A stretch of 64,000 bases of DNA from Galbitalea sp036271875. Its GTDB lineage: Bacteria; Actinomycetota; Actinomycetes; Actinomycetales; Microbacteriaceae. Both the position numbers and the translations under genes were made by a program. The notes under the pieces are model-generated. The model did no database searches and had not been told where the DNA came from. It was given only the letters and a program-made list of their open reading frames with translations. Shown here in pieces: positions 50,196-58,656 of this stretch (within the stretch, counting starts at the first letter, position 1; each line of letters opens with the position of its first letter). The stretch covers positions 124,001-188,000 of the forward strand of contig DATAZU010000020.1 in the NCBI GenBank assembly GCA_036271875.1. Reading direction: 5' to 3'.

Positions 50196-50296
50196 ACATC
50201 CGGTTGGGGAATTCGGCAAGTACGGGACCTCGCCGCATCCGTATGCCCGCAGCGAACTCCGCCCATTTAGTCGGGCGGTAGGGTCACCCTTGATGC

Positions 50297-51220
50297 ATGA
50301 ACGACACCGAGGCGCTCGATGCATACTCCCGCACGGTCGTTGAGGTCGCAGCTCACGTGCTTCCGTCCGTCGCGAGCATTGCGGTTCGAAGCCCGATGGG
50401 TGCCGGTGCTGGTAGCGCAAGCGTGATTTCGGCTGACGGCTTCCTGTTGACGAGCGCCCACGTGGTTCACGGCGCGCGCAGCGCCGAGGCGATCTTCTCG
50501 GACGGCACGGTGGCGACGGTGGATGTCGTCGGCAGCGACCCGCTGTCCGATCTGGCTGTGCTCTCCGCCCGCGGTGGCGTGCCGGAGCCGGTTCGCCTGG
50601 GTGACGCTGCCGGCCTGCGGGTCGGGCAATTGGTCGTCGCCCTTGGTAATCCGCTCGGCCTTGCTGGCAGCGTGACGGCGGGAATTGTATCCGCGCTCGG
50701 ACGGTCCCTGCCCACCTCATCGGGTCGGGTGGTTGACGAGGTGATTCAGACGGACGCAGCGCTCAATCCCGGCAACAGCGGGGGCGTGTTATCCGATCAC
50801 ACGGGACGGATGGTCGGGGTCAATACTGCCGTCGCCGGGGTTGGTCTCGGCCTCGCGGTTCCGATCAACGAGACGACCAGGGAGATCATCGAGACTCTCC
50901 GGACTCGTGGCCGCGTGCGTCGTGCCTGGCTCGGCATTGCGGGAGCGCAGATTGTGCTTGCACCAGAGTTGGCGGCCCGCATCGGATCACGCACGGGCCT
51001 GCAGGTTGCCGGTGTTTCGGCTGGCAGCCCGGCAGAATTGGCCGGCATCCACCGTGGCGATGTCGTGGTGGAACTAGATGGCAATCGAATCGTCTCGACC
51101 ACCGCGGTCCAGAAGCTGATGGTCGAGGGTGCGATTGATCGCCCGATTGAGCTGACCGTTTGGCGCAACGGTGCCCTGGTGGATGCGATCGTGGTTCCGA
51201 CCGAGCTGGACGCCGCCTAG
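50297..51220 (+). CDS. HtrA/DegP-like trypsin-type serine protease with PDZ domain
   Basis: The protein has 307 residues. The triad is visible: His in LTSAHVVHGA, Asp in DPLSDLAVL and Ser in NPGNSGGVLSDHTG. A PDZ domain follows (GLQVAGVSAGSPAELAGIHRGDVVVELDG). There is no signal peptide or membrane helix, unlike most HtrA proteins, so it may act in the cytoplasm. No good Shine-Dalgarno precedes the ATG, so translation may be leaderless. It ends in a CTAG stop-stop overlap with the converging gene. Confidence 0.9.
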   Translation: MNDTEALDAYSRTVVEVAAHVLPSVASIAVRSPMGAGAGSASVISADGFLLTSAHVVHGARSAEAIFSDGTVATVDVVGSDPLSDLAVLSARGGVPEPVRLGDAAGLRVGQLVVALGNPLGLAGSVTAGIVSALGRSLPTSSGRVVDEVIQTDAALNPGNSGGVLSDHTGRMVGVNTAVAGVGLGLAVPINETTREIIETLRTRGRVRRAWLGIAGAQIVLAPELAARIGSRTGLQVAGVSAGSPAELAGIHRGDVVVELDGNRIVSTTAVQKLMVEGAIDRPIELTVWRNGALVDAIVVPTELDAA

Positions 51221-51888
51221 CTACTCCCGCTCGGGGCCAGCCGAGTTTCGGTCGTGCGCAGCCGGGGCAGTGCAAACCCCACCCCGAGCGCGGCACCGAG
51301 CAGGATGGCGACGCCGTGAGCGTCATTCAGAAAGGCCACGAGTGCTATCCCGATGAGCACCGTGATACCCGCGAGGATCTTCGGGAGCACGTCGGGCAGC
51401 GTCACGAGAGCCAACCCGCACATGCTCATCATGAGTCCGTCGCTGGCGAAGGAACTGCCTCCGCCCGAGGCATTCCAGAACGCGATGGCGAGCAGGTTGA
51501 GCACGATGGACGGCACGAGGAAGAGAAGAAGCGCGAGCCGGGGTCCCCAGATCCACTCACCGAGCAGGGTGACTCCCGCAACGACGACCAGATTGAAGAT
51601 CGCGCCCGCCAGCCCGCCGTCCTGGGCAAGGAGGGCCGTCAGCACACGCCACCACTGGCCGTGGGCAAGGGTGAGCTCGGGATTTCGTTCCAGCGCCGTC
51701 GTGATCACCGGCCAGACGTACTGAAGCAGCGACGGAACTCCGACCAGGACCGTTGCGATGACCGCGAACACCGGGAAGCGTCGCGGACGGTCGGATACCC
51801 TGACCAGTCGAATGCCAACCTGGGCGAACAGCGCCAGAGCGACGAGATAGGCAATGACGTTCGGCAGGCCGTCGCCGGAGGTATCCAC
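51217..51888 (-). CDS. Rhomboid-like membrane protein with an altered serine motif
   Basis: The protein has 223 residues, a GTG start directly after the upstream TAA, and about six membrane segments. GQWWRVLTALLAQDGG and IFNLVVVAGVTLLGEWIWGP match the rhomboid L1 loop and helix 2, and DAHGVAILLGAALGVG matches the catalytic-His helix. The serine helix reads SFASDGLMMSMCG instead of the usual GASG, so activity is uncertain. It is the last of three or four minus-strand genes. Confidence 0.7.
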   Translation of the reverse strand: MDTSGDGLPNVIAYLVALALFAQVGIRLVRVSDRPRRFPVFAVIATVLVGVPSLLQYVWPVITTALERNPELTLAHGQWWRVLTALLAQDGGLAGAIFNLVVVAGVTLLGEWIWGPRLALLLFLVPSIVLNLLAIAFWNASGGGSSFASDGLMMSMCGLALVTLPDVLPKILAGITVLIGIALVAFLNDAHGVAILLGAALGVGFALPRLRTTETRLAPSGSS

Positions 51889-52248
51889 TTACGTCGCGCC
51901 GCCTTCCCGGGACAGGTACTCCAGCAGCACGGCGGCGTGGTTGACGTGTGGATCCCGCGCTCCGTAGAGCAGGGTGACAACGGGATGCCGGTCAATGACG
52001 TCCCGGAGTTCAGCGACAGCGCTATTGGAGTCCAGTTCGTTGCGGTAGCGCTGCGCGAACTCGTCCATGGTTTCGGAGTCGTGGTTCCACCAGGTGCGCA
52101 ACTGCGGACTCGGTGCAATTTCTTTCAGCCACAGGTCGATTGCCGCCCGGGACTTTGACACGCCCCGCGGCCATAGCCGGTCGACCAGAACGCGGTAGCC
52201 GTCCGGAGGCGCCGCATCCTCGTAGACGCGTTTGATCGTGACCGTCAC
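51889..52248 (-). CDS. DUF488-family protein
   Basis: The protein has 119 residues from a GTG. Family marks are VLVDRLWPRGVSKSRAAIDLWLKEIAPS and LLYGARDPHVNHAAVLLEYL. It is of the short YeaO-like type. Its TAA is followed immediately by the GTG of the rhomboid-like gene. Structural role or enzyme activity is not established for the family. Confidence 0.9.
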   Translation of the reverse strand: MTVTIKRVYEDAAPPDGYRVLVDRLWPRGVSKSRAAIDLWLKEIAPSPQLRTWWNHDSETMDEFAQRYRNELDSNSAVAELRDVIDRHPVVTLLYGARDPHVNHAAVLLEYLSREGGAT

Positions 52249-52252
52249 GACG

Positions 52253-52840
52253 TCAGACTATTCCGGGGTTGGGATACACGTCGATCCCCGCAGCAATCGC
52301 TGCCTTGCGGTACGCGGCGGCGAGGCTGTCGATCGTTTCGTGGGCATTCAATCCGCTCGGGTTGGGCACGACCCAGAGCTGGGCTCCCGCAAGGTCCTCC
52401 GGCTGGTGGCCCACCCTCGCCAGCGGTCGCGAGAACGCGATGCGATAGGTGGTGATTCCCAGCATCGCAACGACCCGAGGACGGATGATCGTCACCAGCT
52501 CTGTCAGGGGTGCCACCCCGTCGACCAGTTGCTGGTCGCTCAACTCATCTGCTCGCGCGGTTGCGAAGGGGACGAGGCCGGTAATTCCGACCCCGCGAGC
52601 CAGCAGGTGTTCGCGATCGCCCGGGCGGAACCCCTCGGATGCATCGATGAGATGATCGACGATTCCGGCCCGGTAGAGTGCCGGATAGAAACGGTTACCT
52701 CGTCGGCTGAAATGAGCCTGGACCGCGACGGTGTGCAGTCCCGGGTTGATGCCGACCAAGAGCAGTCGCACCTCTGGTCCGACTAGATCGGGGATCGACC
52801 CGCCGCGAAACGCGGTGAGCTGGGCGCGTGCAAAGGACAC
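52253..52840 (-). CDS. mug: Mug-type G/U(T)-mismatch DNA glycosylase
   Basis: The protein has 195 residues. The uracil-DNA-glycosylase superfamily motifs are LLLVGINPGLHTVAVQAHFSRRG (GINPG active-site loop with Asn) and VVPNPSGLNAH near the C-terminus. Both are diagnostic of the Mug/TDG family. It removes uracil or thymine opposite guanine in DNA. It lies between the carboxylesterase and the DUF488 gene with gaps of only a few bases. Confidence 0.9.
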   Translation of the reverse strand: MSFARAQLTAFRGGSIPDLVGPEVRLLLVGINPGLHTVAVQAHFSRRGNRFYPALYRAGIVDHLIDASEGFRPGDREHLLARGVGITGLVPFATARADELSDQQLVDGVAPLTELVTIIRPRVVAMLGITTYRIAFSRPLARVGHQPEDLAGAQLWVVPNPSGLNAHETIDSLAAAYRKAAIAAGIDVYPNPGIV

Positions 52841-52846
52841 CGGAAG

Positions 52847-54310
52847 CTAGCCTCCCTTGCCCCACGCGGCCCGTTCGGGCTCGCGGGGCGCGTAGACGAC
52901 CTCCGAGGCCGGTGCATCGAATCGCTCGACCGGCCGACGTGTGTTCCACGACTCCCAGCCGGGGTCTCCTGTCTTGGCGAAACGAACCCAGGCACCGTGC
53001 ATGTCGTCGGCGAGTTGCTGCGGAGCGGCGTCCCCGATGAGTCGCTGCCACTCGGGGTCGGCGACGCCGTCGAAGACGAAACCGAGTTCGATCGCGTGAG
53101 CGGCGCCGAGATTCTGCACGGGCGAGCCCCAGGTGAACTCGTAGACGTGAGTCGACGCGCCGGCGGCAGCACGTGCATCCGCGATCCGGTTGAACGGAAG
53201 CCGAAGCAGAATGTCCGTTGCCAACAGCCCGAACAGTTCGGCGCGCGACGCACCCGGATGCCCGGCCCGATACGCGGCAAGAATTCGCCGCCCGATTCGG
53301 AACCGGATGCGAGCGAGTCGAAACAGGGTCGCAGAGATTCGGTCCATGAGCCCGGTCGGAACGAACCAGAGCCGATACTCCTCTGTCGTGTAGCCAATGA
53401 GGAGGGGAATACCCGCGGCAGCGCCGTGCAGAACCGCGTCCATTGGAGTTCGTGGCACCAGGCCCTCGCCGAGCGCGATCGCAAACGCCGGCCCGCCGGT
53501 GATGGGAGTCGATCGGGCCGTGACCATCCCCTGCGCGGCAACGAGTTCGATGGTCGACTTGGTGGAGAACGCCGTTCTGGTTGCCGGGATGCCGAGTTGC
53601 TTCGCCTCGAGGCGAGTGATGCGACCGGCCGAACGCCGAGTCTCGGATGCCGGTCCACCGCTTTGCAGGATTGCTCGCGCGCACAGGTCGGGCGCATCCG
53701 GGCGCGCGACCAGCGCCCACAGCAGGATCGCGCCAGCCGACTGTCCGAAGACCGTGACCTGGCCGGGGTCGCCGCCGAACTTCGCGATCTCTGTGTGCAC
53801 CCAGCGCAGCGCCGCGAAAACGTCCCCGAGCCCGAGGTTGAGCGGTGCGCCGTCGATCACCGAGAACCCCTCCGACCCGAGTCGATAATTGATCGCCACG
53901 TACACGACACCGTCGCGAGCGAAGGTCGTGCCGTGGTAGCCGCTCAGCGCGTTGGCGCCGTGCGACAGCGAGCCACCGTGAACCCACACCATGACGGGCA
54001 AACCCGATGCTCCAACCGGCGCCAACACGTTGAGGTTCAGGAACTCGTCACCCGGGATGTCCGCCGTCGGCAGCAGCGCTTCAATGCCACCGCCATATGC
54101 GGCCTGCGGTGCCGTTGCTCCGAACGAGGTGGCATCCCGAATGCCCGACCAACCGGGGTGCGGCGCGGGTAGCGCAAAACGATTCGGACCGATGGGTGCA
54201 GCAGCATATGGGACGCCGAGGAACCTCGAAATTCCGTTTGAGACCGAGCCCCGTATCTGACCGGCTTCCAGCGAAACGATGGGTGCTGCGGCGGCGCTGC
54301 GAGTTGCCAT
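52847..54310 (-). CDS. Type-B carboxylesterase/lipase
   Basis: The ATG at 54310 begins the conserved fold; the frame to 54622 is not supported. The product has 487 residues. Marks are ISRFLGVPYAAAPIGPNRF, the oxyanion MVWVHGGSLSHGA, nucleophile Ser in VTVFGQSAGAILL, a Glu in GYTTEEYRLW and His in LGAAHAIELGFVFD. No signal peptide is present, so it is probably cytoplasmic. The substrate is an unknown ester. Confidence 0.9.
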   Translation of the reverse strand: MATRSAAAAPIVSLEAGQIRGSVSNGISRFLGVPYAAAPIGPNRFALPAPHPGWSGIRDATSFGATAPQAAYGGGIEALLPTADIPGDEFLNLNVLAPVGASGLPVMVWVHGGSLSHGANALSGYHGTTFARDGVVYVAINYRLGSEGFSVIDGAPLNLGLGDVFAALRWVHTEIAKFGGDPGQVTVFGQSAGAILLWALVARPDAPDLCARAILQSGGPASETRRSAGRITRLEAKQLGIPATRTAFSTKSTIELVAAQGMVTARSTPITGGPAFAIALGEGLVPRTPMDAVLHGAAAGIPLLIGYTTEEYRLWFVPTGLMDRISATLFRLARIRFRIGRRILAAYRAGHPGASRAELFGLLATDILLRLPFNRIADARAAAGASTHVYEFTWGSPVQNLGAAHAIELGFVFDGVADPEWQRLIGDAAPQQLADDMHGAWVRFAKTGDPGWESWNTRRPVERFDAPASEVVYAPREPERAAWGKGG

Positions 54311-54466
54311 GGGGAGTCCAATCCTGCTGTGTCCTCGCGTCGACTCTGCCACACGCGGGCGCGTTCGGCGCCGGCCGGTGAGTGCATCACCGGGAAAGCC
54401 GTGCGAGGCAATCCGTGCGGAAATTCGCCGGTTTGCGCGTTTACCTTCATGCGACACAATGAGACC

Positions 54467-54766
54467 ATGTCCAAGAAGATCGATTCGGCGCTGAAGGACC
54501 TGATTAAGGCGCTCAAAAAGCACGCCGACATCGCGTCGGAGCGTCACGTGTCCCTCAAGCGTTCGCAGCGCGCGACCGCCCGGGTGCACGCTGCAGCCAA
54601 TGCATACGCCGCGGCGGTTCACGCACGCAGCGGTCTCGGAAATCCCTTCGCCGACGTCATCGATCCGGCCCTGGACGAGGCAACCATCCAGTCCCTCGCC
54701 GCCGAGCGCGACCAGATCGCGCAGTCACTCACCTCGCCCGTCCCGATTCAGTCTGCGGCGCTGTAA
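54467..54766 (+). CDS. Small helical protein of unknown function
   Basis: The protein has 99 residues from the ATG at 54467. It is Ala/Lys/Arg-rich and almost wholly helical (DSALKDLIKALKKHADIASE, then ATARVHAAANAYAAAVHARSG), with a Pro-containing tail (LTSPVPIQ). I recognise no family. The alternating charged pattern suits a coiled coil or nucleic-acid contact. It is divergent from the carboxylesterase and 20 bases before the flavoprotein gene. Confidence 0.6.
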   Translation: MSKKIDSALKDLIKALKKHADIASERHVSLKRSQRATARVHAAANAYAAAVHARSGLGNPFADVIDPALDEATIQSLAAERDQIAQSLTSPVPIQSAAL

Positions 54767-54786
54767 CTGTTCCCGGGGGCAGATTC

Positions 54787-55734
54787 GTGACGCACGCGTC
54801 GACGAGATCGTGGGACGCCGTGGTCATTGGGGGCGGCAGCGCTGGACTTGCCGCTGCTCTTACCCTTGCTCGGGCCCTTCGGACCACGCTGATCGTTGAT
54901 GCGGGGTTGCCCCGAAACGGTGCGGCCCCACATTCCCACGGGGTGCTCGGCTTTGACGGAACGCCGCCCGGTGAACTGCTGGAGCGCGGTCGGGCCGAAT
55001 TCGAGCGATTCGGCGGAGAAGTGATCCTCGGAACGGTCGTCACCGCGGCCGCGATCGACGGCAGATTCGATCTCGTTTTGGCGGACGGCGACCGGCACCT
55101 CGCGAGAGCAGTGGTTGTCGCTACCGGTGTAACTGACGAGTTGCCGACGGTCCCCGGTCTCGCCGAGCAGTGGGGTCGCGGTGTTGTGATCTGCCCATAC
55201 TGTGACGGATGGGAGATTCGGGGCGGCCGAGTGGGTATTCTCGCCACCGGAAGGAAGTCGATCTCGCAGGCTCAGCTGCTCCGACAGTGGTCAGAGCACG
55301 TAATCTTTTTTGCGAATGGATCTGTGACGCTCTCACCGTCAGAACAGGTCGAGTTCGCCGCGCGCAACATCGAGGTTGTCGACGAGCTCGTTGTCGGCAT
55401 TGAGGCGGTGTCGGATGGCCGGGTCGCGGTGCGGACACACGGCAATGCCTGGGAGCTGGAGATCATCTTCACGGCACCTCGGGTGAGCCCGAACGATCAT
55501 CTTCTTCGCGAGCTGGGCGCTGACACCGTCCAGGGCGGACCGGCCATCCTGGTTGACGCGCGAGGAGCCACGAGCGTCCCCGGGTTGTGGGCGGCGGGTA
55601 ACGTTGTCGATGCTTCGCTCAAGGTACCGACCGCACTTGGCAACGGGATGTCGACCGGCACCCACGTGAACGAGGCGCTCGTGCGGGCGGACATTCTGCA
55701 CGCCGTGGCGGGCTCGCGTGACTCGGGCGAATGA
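54787..55734 (+). CDS. Thioredoxin-reductase-like NAD(P)/FAD oxidoreductase
   Basis: The protein has 315 residues from a GTG. The FAD site is AVVIGGGSAGLAAALTLARAL; the redox-active CPYCDGWE lies near residue 139, the thioredoxin-reductase position (usually CATCDG). The NAD site is GRVGILATGRKS with a changed GxGxxA, and the C-terminal FAD part is VPGLWAAGNVVDAS. It could reduce a thioredoxin-like protein or another disulfide. No thioredoxin gene is adjacent. Confidence 0.88.
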   Translation: MTHASTRSWDAVVIGGGSAGLAAALTLARALRTTLIVDAGLPRNGAAPHSHGVLGFDGTPPGELLERGRAEFERFGGEVILGTVVTAAAIDGRFDLVLADGDRHLARAVVVATGVTDELPTVPGLAEQWGRGVVICPYCDGWEIRGGRVGILATGRKSISQAQLLRQWSEHVIFFANGSVTLSPSEQVEFAARNIEVVDELVVGIEAVSDGRVAVRTHGNAWELEIIFTAPRVSPNDHLLRELGADTVQGGPAILVDARGATSVPGLWAAGNVVDASLKVPTALGNGMSTGTHVNEALVRADILHAVAGSRDSGE

Positions 55735-55840
55735 ACCCGCAGCAGTCGTTGCTGTCCGTCGCCCGGGCCGAAACACTCCACCCCGCAAAGGATGCTAAGT
55801 TGGCGAAATCGCCGCGCCGATGCTTGAGGAGCCAGTAGTT

Positions 55841-56746
55841 ATGCCAATCGATTGTCTTCCCGCAACTGGCGGTGGATTTAGTCTTCCCGCGCTCGTACTC
55901 GGAGTCCTGCTGCTGGTGGGTGGTCTCGGCGTGGTGTTCGTTCTTCGCCGCAGGGGTCGCAAGGCTGCGGGCGCGGCTGCGCTCGCGGTCATCCTGTTCG
56001 GTGCGCTGATCGGCATCGGCGCCACTCCGCAGGCGGCCAACGCGGCGTGCGGCACGGTTGCTCCGCCGACGGTGCCCGAGCCGGCGTCCCTCGGATCCTT
56101 TGTCTGGTCGGATGCGAACGCGAACGGGGTGCAGGATGCCGGTGAGTCCGGCGTTCCGGGCATTCAGGTTACGTTGCTCGATTCGACCACCGACCTGCCC
56201 GTGACGACGGGCTTTGGCGGCGCAACCATAAACCCGGTGCAAACAACCGATGCAAACGGCCAGTACTCGTTCACCAACCTCGCCGCAGGCAGCTACATCG
56301 TCAAAATGAACATCACGACGCCGGTTCCCATGGACACTGTGACAATGAGCCTGGCGGGCTCCGGCGCCGGCATCACATTTGACGTGCTCGATTCGGATGG
56401 TGCCGTCGTCTTCGACTACCCTCTCCCCACGAATCTCATCAGCAACGGCATGATGGGAACGTTCTTTGGCACCGGTCACACGGTCAAAGTGCTCCAGGGC
56501 ACCACCGACGTAACTTCGACAATTTCCTTCTTCACCTCGTCGGTAGTCCCTACCCCGATGGCCCCCTCGCTGAGCGCCGCGGGACAGGGAACGAACTCTG
56601 CCCTGGACTCGGACTTCGATCCCGCAACCGGGCTGACCGCTCCCATTGTGCTCACCTCGGGCGAGAACAACCTCGATATCGATGGCGGGCTGCGCACCGC
56701 CTTAGGCATCACCGGCGTTGGAGGCCCGAGCGGCCCGCAGGGCTAA
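55841..56746 (+). CDS. Surface protein with N-terminal LPATG module and SdrD B-like domain
   Basis: The ATG at 55841 has AGGAG nine bases before it; the product has 301 residues. It begins MPIDCLPATGGG, then a membrane segment (about 13-35), RRRGRK (36-41), a second membrane segment (43-60) and an AQAANA-type cleavage site followed by Cys70. This is a full sortase signal placed at the wrong end. The exported part has an SdrD B/Cna-B-like domain (SLGSFVWSDANANGVQDAGE, GQYSFTNLAAGSYIVKM). No C-terminal anchor exists. The next gene has the same N-terminal module. Confidence 0.8.
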   Translation: MPIDCLPATGGGFSLPALVLGVLLLVGGLGVVFVLRRRGRKAAGAAALAVILFGALIGIGATPQAANAACGTVAPPTVPEPASLGSFVWSDANANGVQDAGESGVPGIQVTLLDSTTDLPVTTGFGGATINPVQTTDANGQYSFTNLAAGSYIVKMNITTPVPMDTVTMSLAGSGAGITFDVLDSDGAVVFDYPLPTNLISNGMMGTFFGTGHTVKVLQGTTDVTSTISFFTSSVVPTPMAPSLSAAGQGTNSALDSDFDPATGLTAPIVLTSGENNLDIDGGLRTALGITGVGGPSGPQG

Positions 56747-56864
56747 CCCCGCGAAATAAACGGGTGCGGGTAGTAACCGACAAGAAGCTCGCGAGTTGAC
56801 CGCATCGAGCGACCCATGGACCGGTGGCGGAACTACGGCGGCGCGCGCTGCGCACGCGTTAGTT

Positions 56865-56893
56865 CGTCGCCACCAATCGCTTGGTGGGCGACG
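56865..56893. terminator. Hairpin between the two LPATG-module genes
   Basis: CGTCGCCACCAA (56865-56876) pairs with TTGGTGGGCGACG (56881-56893) with one bulged base and a TCGC loop. It lies in the 202-base gap between the two genes. No T run follows, so it may be a weak terminator, a processing site or a leader structure of the second gene. I see nothing else clear in this gap. Confidence 0.4.
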
Positions 56894-56948
56894 GCGAAGT
56901 GACCTGTAGAGTTGGGCCCGATCACCCATACACGGCAGAGGAAAATCA

Positions 56949-57827
56949 ATGGACTGTGTGCTCCCGGCCACCGGCACAGATATCTGGTCGTACATCGGCA
57001 TTGGATTGCTTCTTCTCCTAGGCGGCGTTGTTGTCATGGCGGTTTCGCGGCGTCGGGTCGCGCCGATCATCGCGGCGGTGGTGATCGCGCTCCTTGCGGT
57101 CGGCGGTCTCACGCTTGCGCCCGCGCAGTCCGCCTCTGCCGCGGGCGGTTGTCCGGTCGTGGTCCCGGTCGCGGCCGCAGTCGCCGACATCAACACGGTG
57201 ACCGCAGAGACCCCGCCTGACCCGATCACGGGCGACGTGCTCACGAATGACACGGATTCAGGTGGCTTTACCCTGACAGTCACCAACGCTGGCCCCGCGA
57301 TTACGATGACCTACGGCACGCTGAACCTCGCCGCAGATGGCACGTACTCCTATGACCTGGACGACGCGAATGCTACGGTTAGCGCCCTGCCGAGCGGCGA
57401 CACCCTGACGGATGTGTTCACGTACGACATTACGGACGGACACGGCGGAACGGCATCGACAACGCTGACGATCACCATCCTGGGGTCGAATCACCCTCCG
57501 GTAGCGAACTCGGACACGAACACCATCGCCGCGAACGCGGATCCCAACACGGTTACCGGCAACGTGCTCAGCAATGACACCGACCCGGACGGTGACACGC
57601 TCACGGTGACCACCACCACGACTCAGAGCGGTAACTACGGCACCCTGGCCATCCTGTCGAACGGTGACTACACGTACACGTTGAACGAGGGAAGCTCCGT
57701 GGTGTCACAGCTGCCGATCAACACGGTGCTCACGGAAGGCTTCAGCTACTCAATCTCGGACGGACACGGCGGAACTGCAACATCGACCGTGTCAATCAAC
57801 ATCGCCGGTAGGTTCGACGTCGGTTAG
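56949..57827 (+). CDS. Surface protein with N-terminal LPATG module and VCBS/cadherin-like repeats
   Basis: The ATG at 56949 follows AGAGGA; the product has 292 residues. It begins MDCVLPATGTD, then a membrane segment (12-32), SRRR (33-36), a second membrane segment (38-56), a cleavage-site-like SASA and Cys68. The exported part has two tandem Ig/cadherin-like repeats with GDVLTNDTDSGG and GNVLSNDTDPDGDTLTV, each ending in a YDITDGHGGTAS / YSISDGHGGTAT motif. It ends without a C-terminal anchor. The Cys-to-Cys spacing (3 to 68) equals that of the previous protein (5 to 70). Confidence 0.8.
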   Translation: MDCVLPATGTDIWSYIGIGLLLLLGGVVVMAVSRRRVAPIIAAVVIALLAVGGLTLAPAQSASAAGGCPVVVPVAAAVADINTVTAETPPDPITGDVLTNDTDSGGFTLTVTNAGPAITMTYGTLNLAADGTYSYDLDDANATVSALPSGDTLTDVFTYDITDGHGGTASTTLTITILGSNHPPVANSDTNTIAANADPNTVTGNVLSNDTDPDGDTLTVTTTTTQSGNYGTLAILSNGDYTYTLNEGSSVVSQLPINTVLTEGFSYSISDGHGGTATSTVSINIAGRFDVG

Positions 57828-57856
57828 AAGGTGTGAGCGCGCCACCCGGCATCGGC

Positions 57857-57883
57857 GGGGTCAATGCGCGTCGCATTGGCCCC
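57857..57883 (+). terminator. Terminator-like hairpin after the second LPATG-module gene
   Basis: GGGG-T-CAATGC (57857-57867) pairs with GCATTG-G-CCCC (57873-57883) around a 5-base loop, with one T-G pair. It lies 30 bases after the stop at 57827 and before the converging nuclease-like gene. There is no strong T run. Confidence 0.5.
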
Positions 57884-57942
57884 GTGCGGGGAACCGTGGT
57901 CACGGTGCACACAGCGATGGGGAACGATCGTTGCGGTCTAGG

Positions 57943-58521
57943 TCACCAACTCGGGAGCGCTGTCTTCCACGGGTGGTTGGGTGGCAGTCCAACGCGTGCG
58001 GTGTCTTCGGCGTAGGCGTGGAATTTCGCGGGCAACAAGACCGATACTCGGTCGGTGGGTTCAGCGAGCGTCGACCAGGCGTCCTCGTAGCCGGCGAAGG
58101 TCGGCAGAGTCACCCGGGATCTTTCGGGCCCAACGTTTCTCACGCCGGGGGCGATCCCGGGTTCGGTGAGCCAGTGCATGTGCTCGATCCATGCCGCGGC
58201 CGCGACGTGATCCCTTGGCACGACGAAGAAGCGCATGGGCTCTGTCACCAGCTCGTCGATTGCCACCATGACGAACCATTCCCGTGGGTGGAGTGCGGGC
58301 TGCTGCGACTTCTCTCCAAGCGGCCAGGACAATCGGGGGCCGCGACCGCGAGCCGCCTTCACCTGCACCTCGACCATGGTCCGGTTCCCGGTCAGCTTGA
58401 CAGCCAGGATGTCGGTCCGTTCCAAACCATCCCGCGTCAACGCCGGCGCCCACCCACGACGGGCGAGTTCCGCCGCAACGGCGTGCTCGCCGATCGTCTT
58501 CGTCTGTTTCGTATCGGCCAT
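57943..58521 (-). CDS. Predicted PD-(D/E)XK-type nuclease-like protein
   Basis: The protein has 192 residues. The first 60 residues look like a restriction-endonuclease-like core: GEHAVAAELARRGW (helix with Glu), ERTDILAV (metal-binding Asp) and MVEVQVKAARG (E-x-Q-x-K). Such cores occur in orphan nucleases and DUF4365-like proteins. The rest (WFVMVAIDELVTEPMRFFVV, then a Pro-rich C-terminus) is not recognised. It is a single gene, with no methylase or toxin partner. Nuclease activity is inference. Confidence 0.6.
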   Translation of the reverse strand: MADTKQTKTIGEHAVAAELARRGWAPALTRDGLERTDILAVKLTGNRTMVEVQVKAARGRGPRLSWPLGEKSQQPALHPREWFVMVAIDELVTEPMRFFVVPRDHVAAAAWIEHMHWLTEPGIAPGVRNVGPERSRVTLPTFAGYEDAWSTLAEPTDRVSVLLPAKFHAYAEDTARVGLPPNHPWKTALPSW

Positions 58522-58656
58522 CCGTTGAGGTTATGCCCCGCGCTCGGAGAGTAAGCAGACGGCTCACTCCGTATGTCACCAACTGGCAGTTATGTCGGTG
58601 GTTGCGCGTAGTCTTTAAATAATTCGCGACACGCCGAAAACACAACATCTAGTGGA

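Noticed and set aside
54311..54622. N-terminal extension of the carboxylesterase to 54622
   Set aside because: The added residues are not esterase-like and would overlap the divergent small helical gene. The conserved fold starts at 54310.
56702..57286. 194-codon minus-strand frame over the second LPATG-module gene
   Set aside because: It is antisense to a gene with a good Shine-Dalgarno and clear membrane and repeat domains; composition is Pro/Arg/Thr-rich noise.
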